Program-made: the position numbers and the translations under genes
Notes under the pieces: model-generated
What the model was told of the DNA's origin: nothing
Seen by the model: only the letters and a program-made list of their open reading frames with translations
The model's database searches: none
Part shown: piece by piece, positions 55,890 through 63,974 of the stretch
How positions within the stretch are numbered: the first letter of the stretch is position 1
Layout: the number at the start of each line of letters is the position of its first letter
Source: an uncultured Lachnospiraceae bacterium
GTDB taxonomy: Bacteria; Bacillota; Clostridia; Lachnospirales; Lachnospiraceae
Assembly (NCBI GenBank): GCA_949743325.1
Contig: CATJTQ010000086.1
Location: 30,738-94,737, forward strand
Reading direction: 5' to 3'
DNA: 64,000 nt

Positions 55890-56723
55890 TTACACTCTTT
55901 TTATTTTGTCTAATATACTAAGATTATACGGAATCTTATTCTTTTCAGAATAAAAGCCTAATAATGATGTACTGTCATGATAATCACTCCCTCCAGAAAT
56001 CAACAATTTTTTTTCTTTACAAATTTCTAAATAATTATTTACATCTTTTGTGTAACTATTATATACCTCTATGCCATCTATTCCTCTATCAATTAAACAT
56101 TTAATACATTCTTCCTTATCAATATTATTCATATGTATCCTATCCGGATGTGCAAGAATAGCAATACCACCAGCTACATGTATCAAATCAATTGCTTCTC
56201 TAGGTCCCATACATTTTTTTTGAACATATGCACACTTTCCTTTTATAAGATATCTTTCTTTCGCCTCATGATTTGATGTCGCAAAACCCATTATTGCCAA
56301 ATAGTTTGCAACACTATCTATGGAAAGCGTCTTCATTTTTTTAATAACATCTTTTATAGTTATTTCCTCACTTACATGAATACTTAATAGCCTGATTACT
56401 TGACAAATTTCTTTATATCTTAAAATTTTGATTTTCTCTAATGCGTTAATCATCTTTTCGTTATTTATGTCAAAATCATACCCTAGTATATGTATCGAAC
56501 AATCATTGTATCTAGTGCTAATCTCAATTCCTGATATAATATCAATATTATTCTGTTCCAAATCTATTCTATCATAACCTTCAATCGTATCATGATCTGT
56601 GATGGAGATTACCTTAAGATTTTCTTTTGTAGCTTTTTCAACTAATTGTTGAGGAGATAAACTTCCATCTGATATACTAGTATGAATATGTAAATCTATT
56701 TTTTCATCATTGCGTAAGACCAA
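55890..56723 (-). CDS. PHP-domain phosphoesterase
   Basis: Metal-dependent phosphoesterase (277 aa) of the PHP family: DLHIHTSISDGSLSPQQLVEKA near residue 10, ISITDHDTIEGY (~38), a GIEISTRYNDCSIHILGYD strand, HPDRIHMNN (~190) and SGGSDYHDSTSLLG (~245). These supply the His/Asp ligands of a trinuclear metal site. Family members hydrolyse nucleoside 3',5'-bisphosphates or phosphate esters. Initiation is at TTG 56723, supported by GGAGG 8 nt upstream. It precedes the pyruvate-kinase-like gene by 9 bp. Confidence 0.88.
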   Translation of the reverse strand: MVLRNDEKIDLHIHTSISDGSLSPQQLVEKATKENLKVISITDHDTIEGYDRIDLEQNNIDIISGIEISTRYNDCSIHILGYDFDINNEKMINALEKIKILRYKEICQVIRLLSIHVSEEITIKDVIKKMKTLSIDSVANYLAIMGFATSNHEAKERYLIKGKCAYVQKKCMGPREAIDLIHVAGGIAILAHPDRIHMNNIDKEECIKCLIDRGIDGIEVYNSYTKDVNNYLEICKEKKLLISGGSDYHDSTSLLGFYSEKNKIPYNLSILDKIKRV

Positions 56724-56909
56724 TTACTAATCCTCCACTTCTTTATTATAATCTCTCGGAATCTCTAAGCTAGCAAATACAAGGCTTTCAGATTCCTTTT
56801 TTATGAAAATCCCCCACTTTTTTGCAAAAAACTCTTGACAAAACCATCAAAAAATGCGGCGCTTCGCGCCCTTATTTATAAAACGTTTTTTCGATTGGAG
56901 GCGATTTTA

Positions 56910-58356
56910 TTGTTACCTGTTAACTGCGACAGTCACTCTGACTACCAGAACTTTGTTGTTGAAAATCTTCGTAAATATTATCCTGATCCAGATGCTATTT
57001 CTCGTGCTACATGGGACATTATTGATCGTTTTTGGAATCTCGATATCTCCTTCACTGATCAGATGATGAAATCAAAGTATTCCAAATATGCTCCTGTCCC
57101 AAGAACCCCTTCCTGTATTCAGTGCTCTTATTTATTGTCCATTGATTTCAAAGTGACATCCATTACTGAATGAGTTGCTCAATTGAAAATCAATCCTTTG
57201 TACGCCATTCTCAGCGGTTTTGATGTCGGTAATACTCCCGGCGTTGGCACCTTTTATGATTTCTTCTCAAGGCTTTGGAATTCAGAAGATAACAATTTGA
57301 ATCCTCATCTTCATAAACTCAAAACGCCTGTTAAAAAACCTAAGAAAAAGGGGTTAAAGCAGATTCTGTTGATAAAACAACTGTTGATGAGCTTTTTAAG
57401 GAATTAGAAGATAAATCTTTTTCTATCGAAGATCAGCCCTATGGCTCTTTGTTTCTTTTATATTCCAAAGAATTCCTTCGTAAATCGTTAGATAAAGGTC
57501 TGATCAACAACTTCCATTTATCGATTGCCGGTGATGGCACTCCGGTTGTCACATCTGCCAGAAAACGAAAACACCGTGTCTGCGACTGCGCAAAAAGGGT
57601 ATTAACGATTGTAACTGCGAAAGATATTTCTCACAGCCTGATTGCGATATCGGCTGGGATTCTTCCAGAGGCGGCTTCTATCATGGCTATGATTTATATA
57701 TGATGGTTGCCTCCGATTCTGAAAGCGATCTTCCTGTCTTTCCTCTGCTTAATCCTGCTTTCATGCATGATTCTCATGGTTTTCTTCATTCTTTCTTTCG
57801 AATGAAGAACTTTTTGCCGGATTTTCATGTTGAGAAACTGCTTCTCGATTCTGCTCACGATGCCATGCCTTACTATGTTTACTGAAAAAGGCACGGCATC
57901 CAACCCTTCATTGATCTCAATGAAAAACGTGGTATTAAGGAGAGATACAAGGATGATTTCACCATCGGTAAAGACGGTATTCCCGTCTGCCGTGCCGGAA
58001 AAAAATGAACCATGACGGTGTTGAAATCTCAAAAGCAAGAATCAAATACCGTTGTCCTCTGGCAAGCAGAAAATACGGCTGCTCCTGTGATACGCCCTGC
58101 TCTGACTCCAAATATGGCAGAACTGTTCATCTATCCATGAAAGATAATCCGAGACTGATCAACATCCCTCCACGTGATAGCCAACTTTGGAAAAAGGAAT
58201 ACAATGCAGTTAGACTTTAAATTAGAAGACGGCAGGCACCGCTCGACTAAGATGTGGTACTGCCGCCTCTATCATATCCTGATGCTACAACAGCTGGATG
58301 CATGGGATTTGCCATTTGAATCCATCCTCAGAAAGTTGATTTTAAATGTAGCATAA
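56910..58356 (+). pseudogene. DDE transposase remnant, multiply frameshifted
   Basis: About 1.45 kb on the plus strand reads as a transposase split by stops and frameshifts: LPVNCDSHSDYQNFVVENL, DKGLINNFHLSIAGDGTPVV, RGGFYHGYDLYMMVASDSE, HVEKLLLDSAHDAMPYYVY, and a late Cys-rich YRCPLASRKYGCSCDTPC then YGRTVHLSMKDNPRL. It resembles DDE (IS4/IS1182-like) transposases; exact IS family not assignable by eye. A TTG at 56910 behind GGAGG is the probable original start. It is antisense to and inserted within the biosynthetic cluster, between the two outermost genes. Confidence 0.75.
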
Positions 58357-58520
58357 TCCTAACCAATATCATACCTCATTTTTTGGCTTAGCAACAGTGT
58401 TAAGTCTATTTCTTGTATATTTTTTCCCGTTTTTGAATAATATTTACTTTTCAAAGTTCAATGCCAGATTTATCCGACTTTGATCACTCAAGATTCCAAG
58501 AGATCATTATTAATTAACAA

Positions 58521-59588
58521 TCAATTATTTTTCGAAAAATCTATACAATAATTTAAATCAAACGACTCATCAATATAATCTTTTTCCCTACTTATGATAT
58601 CATTTGTTCCTAACACTTTTACTTTATTGATAATAGACTCATCAACATTCACACCTTCTAATATTTGCTTGTAACTCTCATTCGGATACAATTTGTTCAA
58701 ATAAAAAAAAGTTATAAAAATATCTTCGTCACATTCAAACTGAGTCACTTTTTCCGACCACAACTTTAACTTCTCTTTGCCCAAATATCTAATTGTATTT
58801 TCTATATCTACCAATTTATATAGCATACAATCTCTTTTGTCTTTTACCCAAACACTATTACTAGTTTCTCTTGCAAAGTGGATGCATAGGTGAAGTAAAT
58901 GCGTTTCCCAACGCAGACCTCTAACTGAATAACCATTTCCTTCATACACATTTGTTCCATAATCAAAAAACTTCTTTGTCAACCCTTCTTTTGTATTATC
59001 AACTCTAAAATTAATATCCATTTTATAATACGGAATTAAAATTGAGTCATCTACATTTCTATAATAAGGAATTAAATCATGAAATTTTAATCTCTGAATC
59101 ATTTTCTCCCGCTTTGATGCTTCTTCCCTATTACTGTTAACACTTTGTATAAATCCATTATTCCTTAAAATACTATCAATATTTTTAATTTCAGTTTCTG
59201 GTACCAAAATATCTATATCATTTGATCTTCTAACCCCAATCTCATACATTGAAGCATTATATATAACACCTTTTAATCCAGCATACTTTATTCCTTCCTT
59301 TTCAAATTGTTCAAATATCTTACTAAAGAATTTCATATTTTCCATCGTAATATATTTGTTCAACTTGTAAATTAATGACAATTGTTTATTTACTTCTTTA
59401 TATAAGTACTTTTTTTCATTTTCAGATAAATATGAAATAAAATACCCAGACAACCTATGATGTATCAACTGTCCAACAATATAACCCCAATCCAATTTTA
59501 GCGAGATAATTTGTTTAATTTGATTTTCTTCGTTTTCCGTTCTTCTTTGTAAACATGTTAATAATATTAATTTATTTTCATCTTTCAC
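58521..59588 (-). CDS. Nucleotidyltransferase family protein (NTP_transf_5-like)
   Basis: A ~355-aa protein with the NTP_transf_5 signature: YAGLKGVIYNASMYEIGVRRSNDIDILVP (~residues 95-125), where RRSNDIDIL supplies the Asp-x-Asp metal ligands, followed by LRWETHLLHLCIHFARE. Members occur beside peptide natural-product and lasso-peptide clusters, with unknown chemistry. Start choice is uncertain: GTG 59588 has AAAGGTGG at 9-nt spacing; ATG 59597 overlaps the site and a TTG frame start lies at 59621. It is the first gene of the cluster and is separated from the rest by the transposase remnant. Confidence 0.75.
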   Translation of the reverse strand: MKDENKLILLTCLQRRTENEENQIKQIISLKLDWGYIVGQLIHHRLSGYFISYLSENEKKYLYKEVNKQLSLIYKLNKYITMENMKFFSKIFEQFEKEGIKYAGLKGVIYNASMYEIGVRRSNDIDILVPETEIKNIDSILRNNGFIQSVNSNREEASKREKMIQRLKFHDLIPYYRNVDDSILIPYYKMDINFRVDNTKEGLTKKFFDYGTNVYEGNGYSVRGLRWETHLLHLCIHFARETSNSVWVKDKRDCMLYKLVDIENTIRYLGKEKLKLWSEKVTQFECDEDIFITFFYLNKLYPNESYKQILEGVNVDESIINKVKVLGTNDIISREKDYIDESFDLNYCIDFSKNN

Positions 59589-59621
59589 CGTTATCATCCA
59601 CCTTTCTGTAAAATCCGCCAA

Positions 59622-60032
59622 TATGCGATATAACTATAAACCATAGCTTAGCCATTACTTTTATTTTGATAAAATCCCCATAAAACCGACCACTCTACAG
59701 TTTATGTAGTCAGTAATAGTAAGACTGTATAGCACAACCTATCGTTTTTAACATCAGCACTTATACATTAATGTTCTATTTTCTTTTATCATTTCTATGC
59801 TGATGTAAGAATAAATCGAAATCCGCATAATATAATTCCCTTTTCATATAACATAAAAACAACTAACATTATCGACTTACTCATTCACTTTTGACTACTT
59901 AATTATTTTTATAAACCATTATATAATACGGCATTATATCTACTTTTGTCATATAACTGAAATCTTTTCATTACTGTAAAAACTATTTATAGATGATATA
60001 ATAAGTAAAAAACATCTTCTTTCTTTACCAAG
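59622..60032. other. Intergenic region upstream of the biosynthetic cluster
   Basis: No gene seen. It contains ACATCAGCA (59749-59757) and TGCTGATGT (59802-59810) as distant inverted repeats, and is the most likely site of the promoter for the first cluster gene, although I cannot identify convincing -35/-10 elements. Confidence 0.4.
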
Positions 60033-60283
60033 TTAATCACTTTCAAAAGTTCCATCAATATTACCTCTTCCTATTGCAATTACGGCAAATCTTTCAGAAT
60101 GTGATATACTAAAGCGAATATTCCCTTCTATATATGGTTTTCCAAATTCTGAAGTCTTAATATCACTATATTTACACATTAACTTATAATCATCATTTAA
60201 TATCCTAATCAATTGGTCCCTACATTTTTTCTTATCTCCTCATGACTCTCATTTCCAAATAAATTTATCAAATACACTTTCAT
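60033..60283 (-). pseudogene. N-terminal fragment of a second Sfp-type PPTase
   Basis: From ATG 60283 frame 0 reads MKVYLINLFGNESHEEIRKN and stops soon. The -1 frame from 60224 continues CRDQLIRILNDDYK, EFGKPYIEGNIRFSISHSERFAVIAIG and ends at TAA 60033. FSISHS and GKPY are canonical Sfp N-terminal motifs. The catalytic GVDIE and WTxKEA half is absent. The shift point is in an A6 run (AGA AAA AAT), at the same relative place as in the PPTase at 40506-41026. A truncated paralogue, not functional alone. Confidence 0.65.
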
Positions 60284-60382
60284 AATATAGCACCTTTTAT
60301 CCAAACTTATCCTTTGCATATCATTATTTTCTGACGAACTATACCCATATGAATAATCACATTATTCAAACATCATCTTGTC

Positions 60383-60492
60383 CTTGCCGCATCTGCGGTG
60401 CATAGCAGCCTTTATAAATATCCTTGTAGAAATTATGATTTGACATGCACAAAAACGAATCTAAAAAGTGATTTCCATATTGCCGGACAGGT
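60383..60492. repeat. Diverged intergenic repeat, copy 2
   Basis: Partner of the repeat at 48632-48740; alignable over its full length with roughly one mismatch in three to four bases outside the central identical block. One possible frame in either copy is not shared, so it does not look like a conserved gene. Confidence 0.65.
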
Positions 60493-60677
60493 GATGAATT
60501 TTGCTTGGTTCTTCCGCAAATATAAGTATTTGCCAACTCCCAGAAATCAAAATGTATTTGTTTATCAGCATTTCTAAAATTAAGTTAAGGCAGAAAATTA
60601 GTAATTGTGGAAGAACCTTTTGCTCTGGATTATTCACCATTAACTTATACACAAACTCAAGTGTTTACCTAATCTTA

Positions 60678-60827
60678 TTATCTTTTGAATTTATTGGCTT
60701 CTTCTGGAAACTCCGGTTGATGCACTACCCATACACATGCTGAATTTGCAGTCTGCACCACCATCATCATTGCCAACGCATTCACACATCCTAATGCCAC
60801 CTTTTTTAACATTCTTTTTAACTTCAT
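60678..60827 (-). CDS. agrD: AgrD-like cyclic (thio)lactone autoinducer precursor
   Basis: A 49-codon gene. The precursor has a basic amphipathic leader (MKLKRMLKKVALG), a hydrophobic stretch, a core around NSACVWVV, and an acidic-then-basic tail HQPEFPEEANKFKR. The QPxxPEE tail and the Cys followed by hydrophobic/aromatic residues are typical of clostridial AgrD (compare the CLWFT-type cores). The likely mature signal is a ring closed between Cys31 and Val35 (C-V-W-V-V) with a short N-terminal tail; ring size is inference. GGAGG precedes the ATG by 8 nt. It has its own promoter and AgrA box at 60866-60934. Confidence 0.88.
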   Translation of the reverse strand: MKLKRMLKKVALGCVNALAMMMVVQTANSACVWVVHQPEFPEEANKFKR

Positions 60828-60865
60828 CCTTAATTCCTCCCTAAGTTTATTTTATTGATGTACAC

Positions 60866-60894
60866 ATCTTACAATAAATAATTCCACTTGAAAA
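60866..60894 (-). promoter_or_regulatory. agrD promoter
   Basis: On the minus strand, -35 TTTTCA (60889-60894), exact 17-bp spacer, -10 TAAGAT (60866-60871). Four bases separate it from the AgrA box, the same geometry as before agrB. Confidence 0.7.
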
Positions 60895-60898
60895 CCAA

Positions 60899-60934
60899 AT
60901 GTCCGAATTCTGTCGACTTATGTCCGAATTTTGT
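60899..60934. promoter_or_regulatory. AgrA (LytTR) binding site upstream of agrD
   Basis: Direct repeats ATGTCCGAATTCTGT (60899-60913) and ATGTCCGAATTTTGT (60920-60934), starts 21 bp apart (two helical turns), as LytTR dimers bind. Nearly identical to the site before agrB. Confidence 0.85.
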
Positions 60935-60944
60935 TTTTGAAAAC

Positions 60945-60972
60945 AAAAAATAGCCCAATTTACCTGAGCTAT
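60945..60972 (-). terminator. Terminator between agrC and agrD
   Basis: Minus-strand stem ATAGCTCA/TGGGCTAT (one G-U) followed by U6, 15 nt after the agrC stop. It separates agrD from the agrBAC transcript. Confidence 0.8.
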
Positions 60973-60986
60973 CTTCTATTCTCATT

Positions 60987-62291
60987 CTATTCAACTGGCA
61001 AAATCAATACCACATAAAATTTTTTATTTTCCGTGTAATAACTAAAACTTCCATTATATTTTTCTGCAGTTTTTGTTATACTCTTTAAACCTATACCATG
61101 CATACCTTCTTCTTTTTTCGTTGTTTGGATTACTCCGTTTTTCTCTATTATCTCTTCTCCATAATCATTAACCACTTTAATGATACACATCTTTCCTTTC
61201 TTGTGCATAAACATCCTGAAAACCACTAACGGAGTATTCACTTTACCTGCCGCCTCAAATGCATTATCTAATACATTCCCCAGCATTGATACTATATCTA
61301 TGTCTTTTACCTGTTTTATAATACATCCAGGCTCTACATATACATCAAATTTTATTTCGTTTTTGTCCGCTTTTACTGCATATTCAGATAATATAGTGTT
61401 TATTATTCTGTGGTTACTATATTCATATATTTCTCTTTGTGTAAGCCTGCCTGTTAAATCTTCAACTATCTCACGTATGTTTTCTACATTATGTTCCATC
61501 GCTAGCTGCTCTATAGCTTTTAAGGAATGTGTCATATTGTGAACAGTTTCATTATAATTATCATTCAGTTCAGCTATTTTAGTCAATCTCTCTATTTCCG
61601 CATTTTTATGGATCAATTCAATCTCCTGCCTTGCTGATTCGCTTATATCTTCTGTATGCTTTTGGAACGCATAAAACAATACCATATTACCTAAAACCAT
61701 AAAGACAAAAAATAACGTCATTACAGTTCGTAATATTATTTGTCCAGCAAAATCAACACCAGAATAAAACACTGTTAGCATTGCTCCTAATGTAGCAATT
61801 GGAACACACAGATATATAAAGAATAACTTATTTGTCATTTTGCTGTGCGATTTATCTGATGTCTGTTTTAGTACCAGAAATGCTATAAAATTTATAAATT
61901 TTATAACTACTATCTGCCATCCATAATCGGATATGGGAACTACACCTGTTTTTAATAACATTTCTGATGTTGTTTGAGACAATATCAAAAACAGAAATTC
62001 AACTCCAACCATCACTAAATATGCTATTACAAAGTATCCTATCCTCACTCCCACTTTGCTTTCAAATAGGACGCTTACAAATATCCACATTAACAACGGA
62101 AACATTATAAGATTTACAGTCGCATTACCAATCAAATTAATTCCAAATAGAGTCATACTTGTCACTATAAAAACAAGAATTGTATGTTTTTTTTGTAGTT
62201 TGAAATCAAAAAAATTTCGGAAATAATCAAACAGCAAGAAAACTTCTACTATACATCCAAACAACATAATACTCTTGTCAAACCATATCAT
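60987..62291 (-). CDS. agrC: AgrC-like GHKL sensor histidine kinase
   Basis: Membrane kinase (434 aa): about six helices in residues 1-210 that form the peptide-sensing domain, HNMTHSLKAIEQL with the phosphorylated His (~255), N-box LGNVLDNAFEAAG (~335) and G-box GMHGIGLKSI (~400). This is the receptor for the AgrD-derived peptide. It starts 17 bp after the response regulator stop and ends at a strong terminator. Confidence 0.9.
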   Translation of the reverse strand: MIWFDKSIMLFGCIVEVFLLFDYFRNFFDFKLQKKHTILVFIVTSMTLFGINLIGNATVNLIMFPLLMWIFVSVLFESKVGVRIGYFVIAYLVMVGVEFLFLILSQTTSEMLLKTGVVPISDYGWQIVVIKFINFIAFLVLKQTSDKSHSKMTNKLFFIYLCVPIATLGAMLTVFYSGVDFAGQIILRTVMTLFFVFMVLGNMVLFYAFQKHTEDISESARQEIELIHKNAEIERLTKIAELNDNYNETVHNMTHSLKAIEQLAMEHNVENIREIVEDLTGRLTQREIYEYSNHRIINTILSEYAVKADKNEIKFDVYVEPGCIIKQVKDIDIVSMLGNVLDNAFEAAGKVNTPLVVFRMFMHKKGKMCIIKVVNDYGEEIIEKNGVIQTTKKEEGMHGIGLKSITKTAEKYNGSFSYYTENKKFYVVLILPVE

Positions 62292-62308
62292 TTTGTTCGC
62301 CTCGCAAT

Positions 62309-63055
62309 CTAAAGATATTTATTTGTGAAACGCTTGACAAATGCATCCCTAAAACTATTTTGATATGCTCTTGCTATTTTCATAACCTCTCCATTGTCGA
62401 ATTGAAAATCTTCCGTATGCAGTAATTCTATATGATTCATATTAACAAGATATGTACTCTGGGCTAGTGCAAACCCAAATTGTTCCAGTTCTGCCAGTAA
62501 TTGCTCCGGTTTCTTATCAACAAGAAGTTTCGCCTCGTATTTTGCTTCTTCACACGTTAGACACACTACAATTCTTCCACCTCTTTTGGCATTCTCTATA
62601 TATAAAATATTTTTCATTTTTACCATCTGTGTCGTCCATCTGTAATGTGCCATAATAAATGGTTCATTCAAGTTTTTTTCGACCTCGTCCAAAATCTCTT
62701 TCATTGTTTCTACTAACTCCTGACGGAGTTGTTGTTTAAGTAAATATCTAAATGGAGTTGCTTTGAAGGATTGAATGGTGGGCTGGCAGACTCCTGAACA
62801 AAATGCAAGAACTGCATACGGAAACTTTTTGCGAAATATCTGTGCTGTTTCATCACCATCTATTCCGCCAAGCTGCATATCCAGAATCAGCAAATCATAA
62901 TTAATACCTCTGTCCAAATTACGAACTAATTCTTCTCCTGACATAAATTCATATATTTTAAGATCTATATTTTTTTCTCCTTTCGCTTCCTGAAGAACAC
63001 CTTTCATATATGAAATATATTCTCTGCTATCATCACATATTGCTATATGATACAT
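62309..63055 (-). CDS. agrA: AgrA-like LytTR response regulator
   Basis: Response regulator (248 aa): receiver with AICDDS and phosphoacceptor in LLILDMQLGGIDG (~60), Lys in RYLLKQQ, then a LytTR domain from ~135 (NILYIENAKRGGRIVVC, STYLVNMNHIELLH). Expected to bind the paired direct repeats upstream of agrB and agrD, giving positive autoregulation. Confidence 0.9.
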   Translation of the reverse strand: MYHIAICDDSREYISYMKGVLQEAKGEKNIDLKIYEFMSGEELVRNLDRGINYDLLILDMQLGGIDGDETAQIFRKKFPYAVLAFCSGVCQPTIQSFKATPFRYLLKQQLRQELVETMKEILDEVEKNLNEPFIMAHYRWTTQMVKMKNILYIENAKRGGRIVVCLTCEEAKYEAKLLVDKKPEQLLAELEQFGFALAQSTYLVNMNHIELLHTEDFQFDNGEVMKIARAYQNSFRDAFVKRFTNKYL

Positions 63056-63130
63056 AGGGTTTTACCCCTCCCCTTCCTTTTTTTGTAATTAGACATTATA
63101 TCATATATATCATTGCTTTTCAACATCTTT

Positions 63131-63706
63131 TTATTTTTTTCTGCTAATTTTTTCTAAAAACAGCATTACTACTTGGGTGACATACGAAAAATCAATCACA
63201 TACATAATTGTATTCCATTTTGCCAACACCATAGCAATAAATATAAATAAATGAACCAATACGATGACATGAATTTTGTTCTTGTATACTTTTCGTTCTT
63301 CTTTTGATATTGGTTTTGACTTTGTATCCATAGGTGCCATGCATAAAATGCCCAGCAAACATATGATAAATAAAACAAATAAAAGAATGCCTGTAAAGGC
63401 TTGTACCATATACTCAGCGCCTATAATCATTAATATAATAATAAAATTAGAATATATCGTGCATTTCCACAATTTGTCTGCATGCCAGCCACCACAAAAG
63501 CTTCGCAAAGGAATGTAGATTACGCAAAATAAAGTTATCAGCAGCCATTCTCCTGAAATCCCTGCGATAATTGCGGCAATGATAATATTTATAAACACTT
63601 CACAAACCAGTATATAACCATACCTATAAATAGCTACTTCCTCTTTTGATATCATATTTTCTTCCAACTGCTTATTAATCAATTTATCCACAAGCTTTTC
63701 TATCAT
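63131..63706 (-). CDS. agrB: AgrB-like accessory gene regulator protein (peptide-processing membrane protease)
   Basis: Integral membrane cysteine protease (191 aa) that cuts and cyclises AgrD. The catalytic pair is visible as His75 and Cys82 in SFCGGWHADKLWKC, with the 7-residue spacing of Staphylococcus AgrB His77/Cys84. Around five hydrophobic segments follow the cytoplasmic N-terminus. It is the first gene of an agrB-agrA-agrC transcript with agrD placed last behind its own promoter, an unusual order. Confidence 0.92.
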   Translation of the reverse strand: MIEKLVDKLINKQLEENMISKEEVAIYRYGYILVCEVFINIIIAAIIAGISGEWLLITLFCVIYIPLRSFCGGWHADKLWKCTIYSNFIIILMIIGAEYMVQAFTGILLFVLFIICLLGILCMAPMDTKSKPISKEERKVYKNKIHVIVLVHLFIFIAMVLAKWNTIMYVIDFSYVTQVVMLFLEKISRKK

Positions 63707-63738
63707 ATATTCACCCTATAAAATCACATTTTAAATTT

Positions 63739-63767
63739 AGAATATAATATTCTAAACTACTTGTAAA
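63739..63767 (-). promoter_or_regulatory. agrB promoter
   Basis: Minus strand: -35 TTTACA (63762-63767), exact 17-bp spacer, -10 TATTCT (63739-63744), 33 bp before the agrB ATG. The AgrA box lies directly upstream. Confidence 0.75.
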
Positions 63768-63771
63768 CCAA

Positions 63772-63807
63772 ATGTCCGAATTTTGTCGACTTATGTCCAT
63801 ATTTTGT
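63772..63807. promoter_or_regulatory. AgrA (LytTR) binding site upstream of agrB
   Basis: Direct repeats ATGTCCGAATTTTGT (63772-63786) and ATGTCCATATTTTGT (63793-63807), starts 21 bp apart, 4 bp from the -35 element. Matches the site before agrD. Confidence 0.85.
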
Positions 63808-63974
63808 AGCTAACATTATCTTAATCATACTTTTTGAACAAAATTGATGTGCAATGTTTTGCCAAAGTTGTGTGTGATATTTTCTTTTTTTAAACTGATG
63901 GTGTATCATTTTAGTTGACATCTTATACTCAAGGATTTGATGTATAATCAAAGAGAAATAAGGAGGCAACTACA

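Noticed and set aside
57694..58038. Minus-strand ORF of 114 codons inside the transposase region
   Set aside because: It is the complement of transposase coding sequence, which explains its length.
49775..59588. Lasso-peptide cluster (HPr-kinase-like and NTP_transf_5-like genes are common there)
   Set aside because: No asparagine-synthetase-like cyclase, no B1/B2 leader peptidase and no precursor peptide are present; the carrier proteins and loading enzymes point elsewhere.
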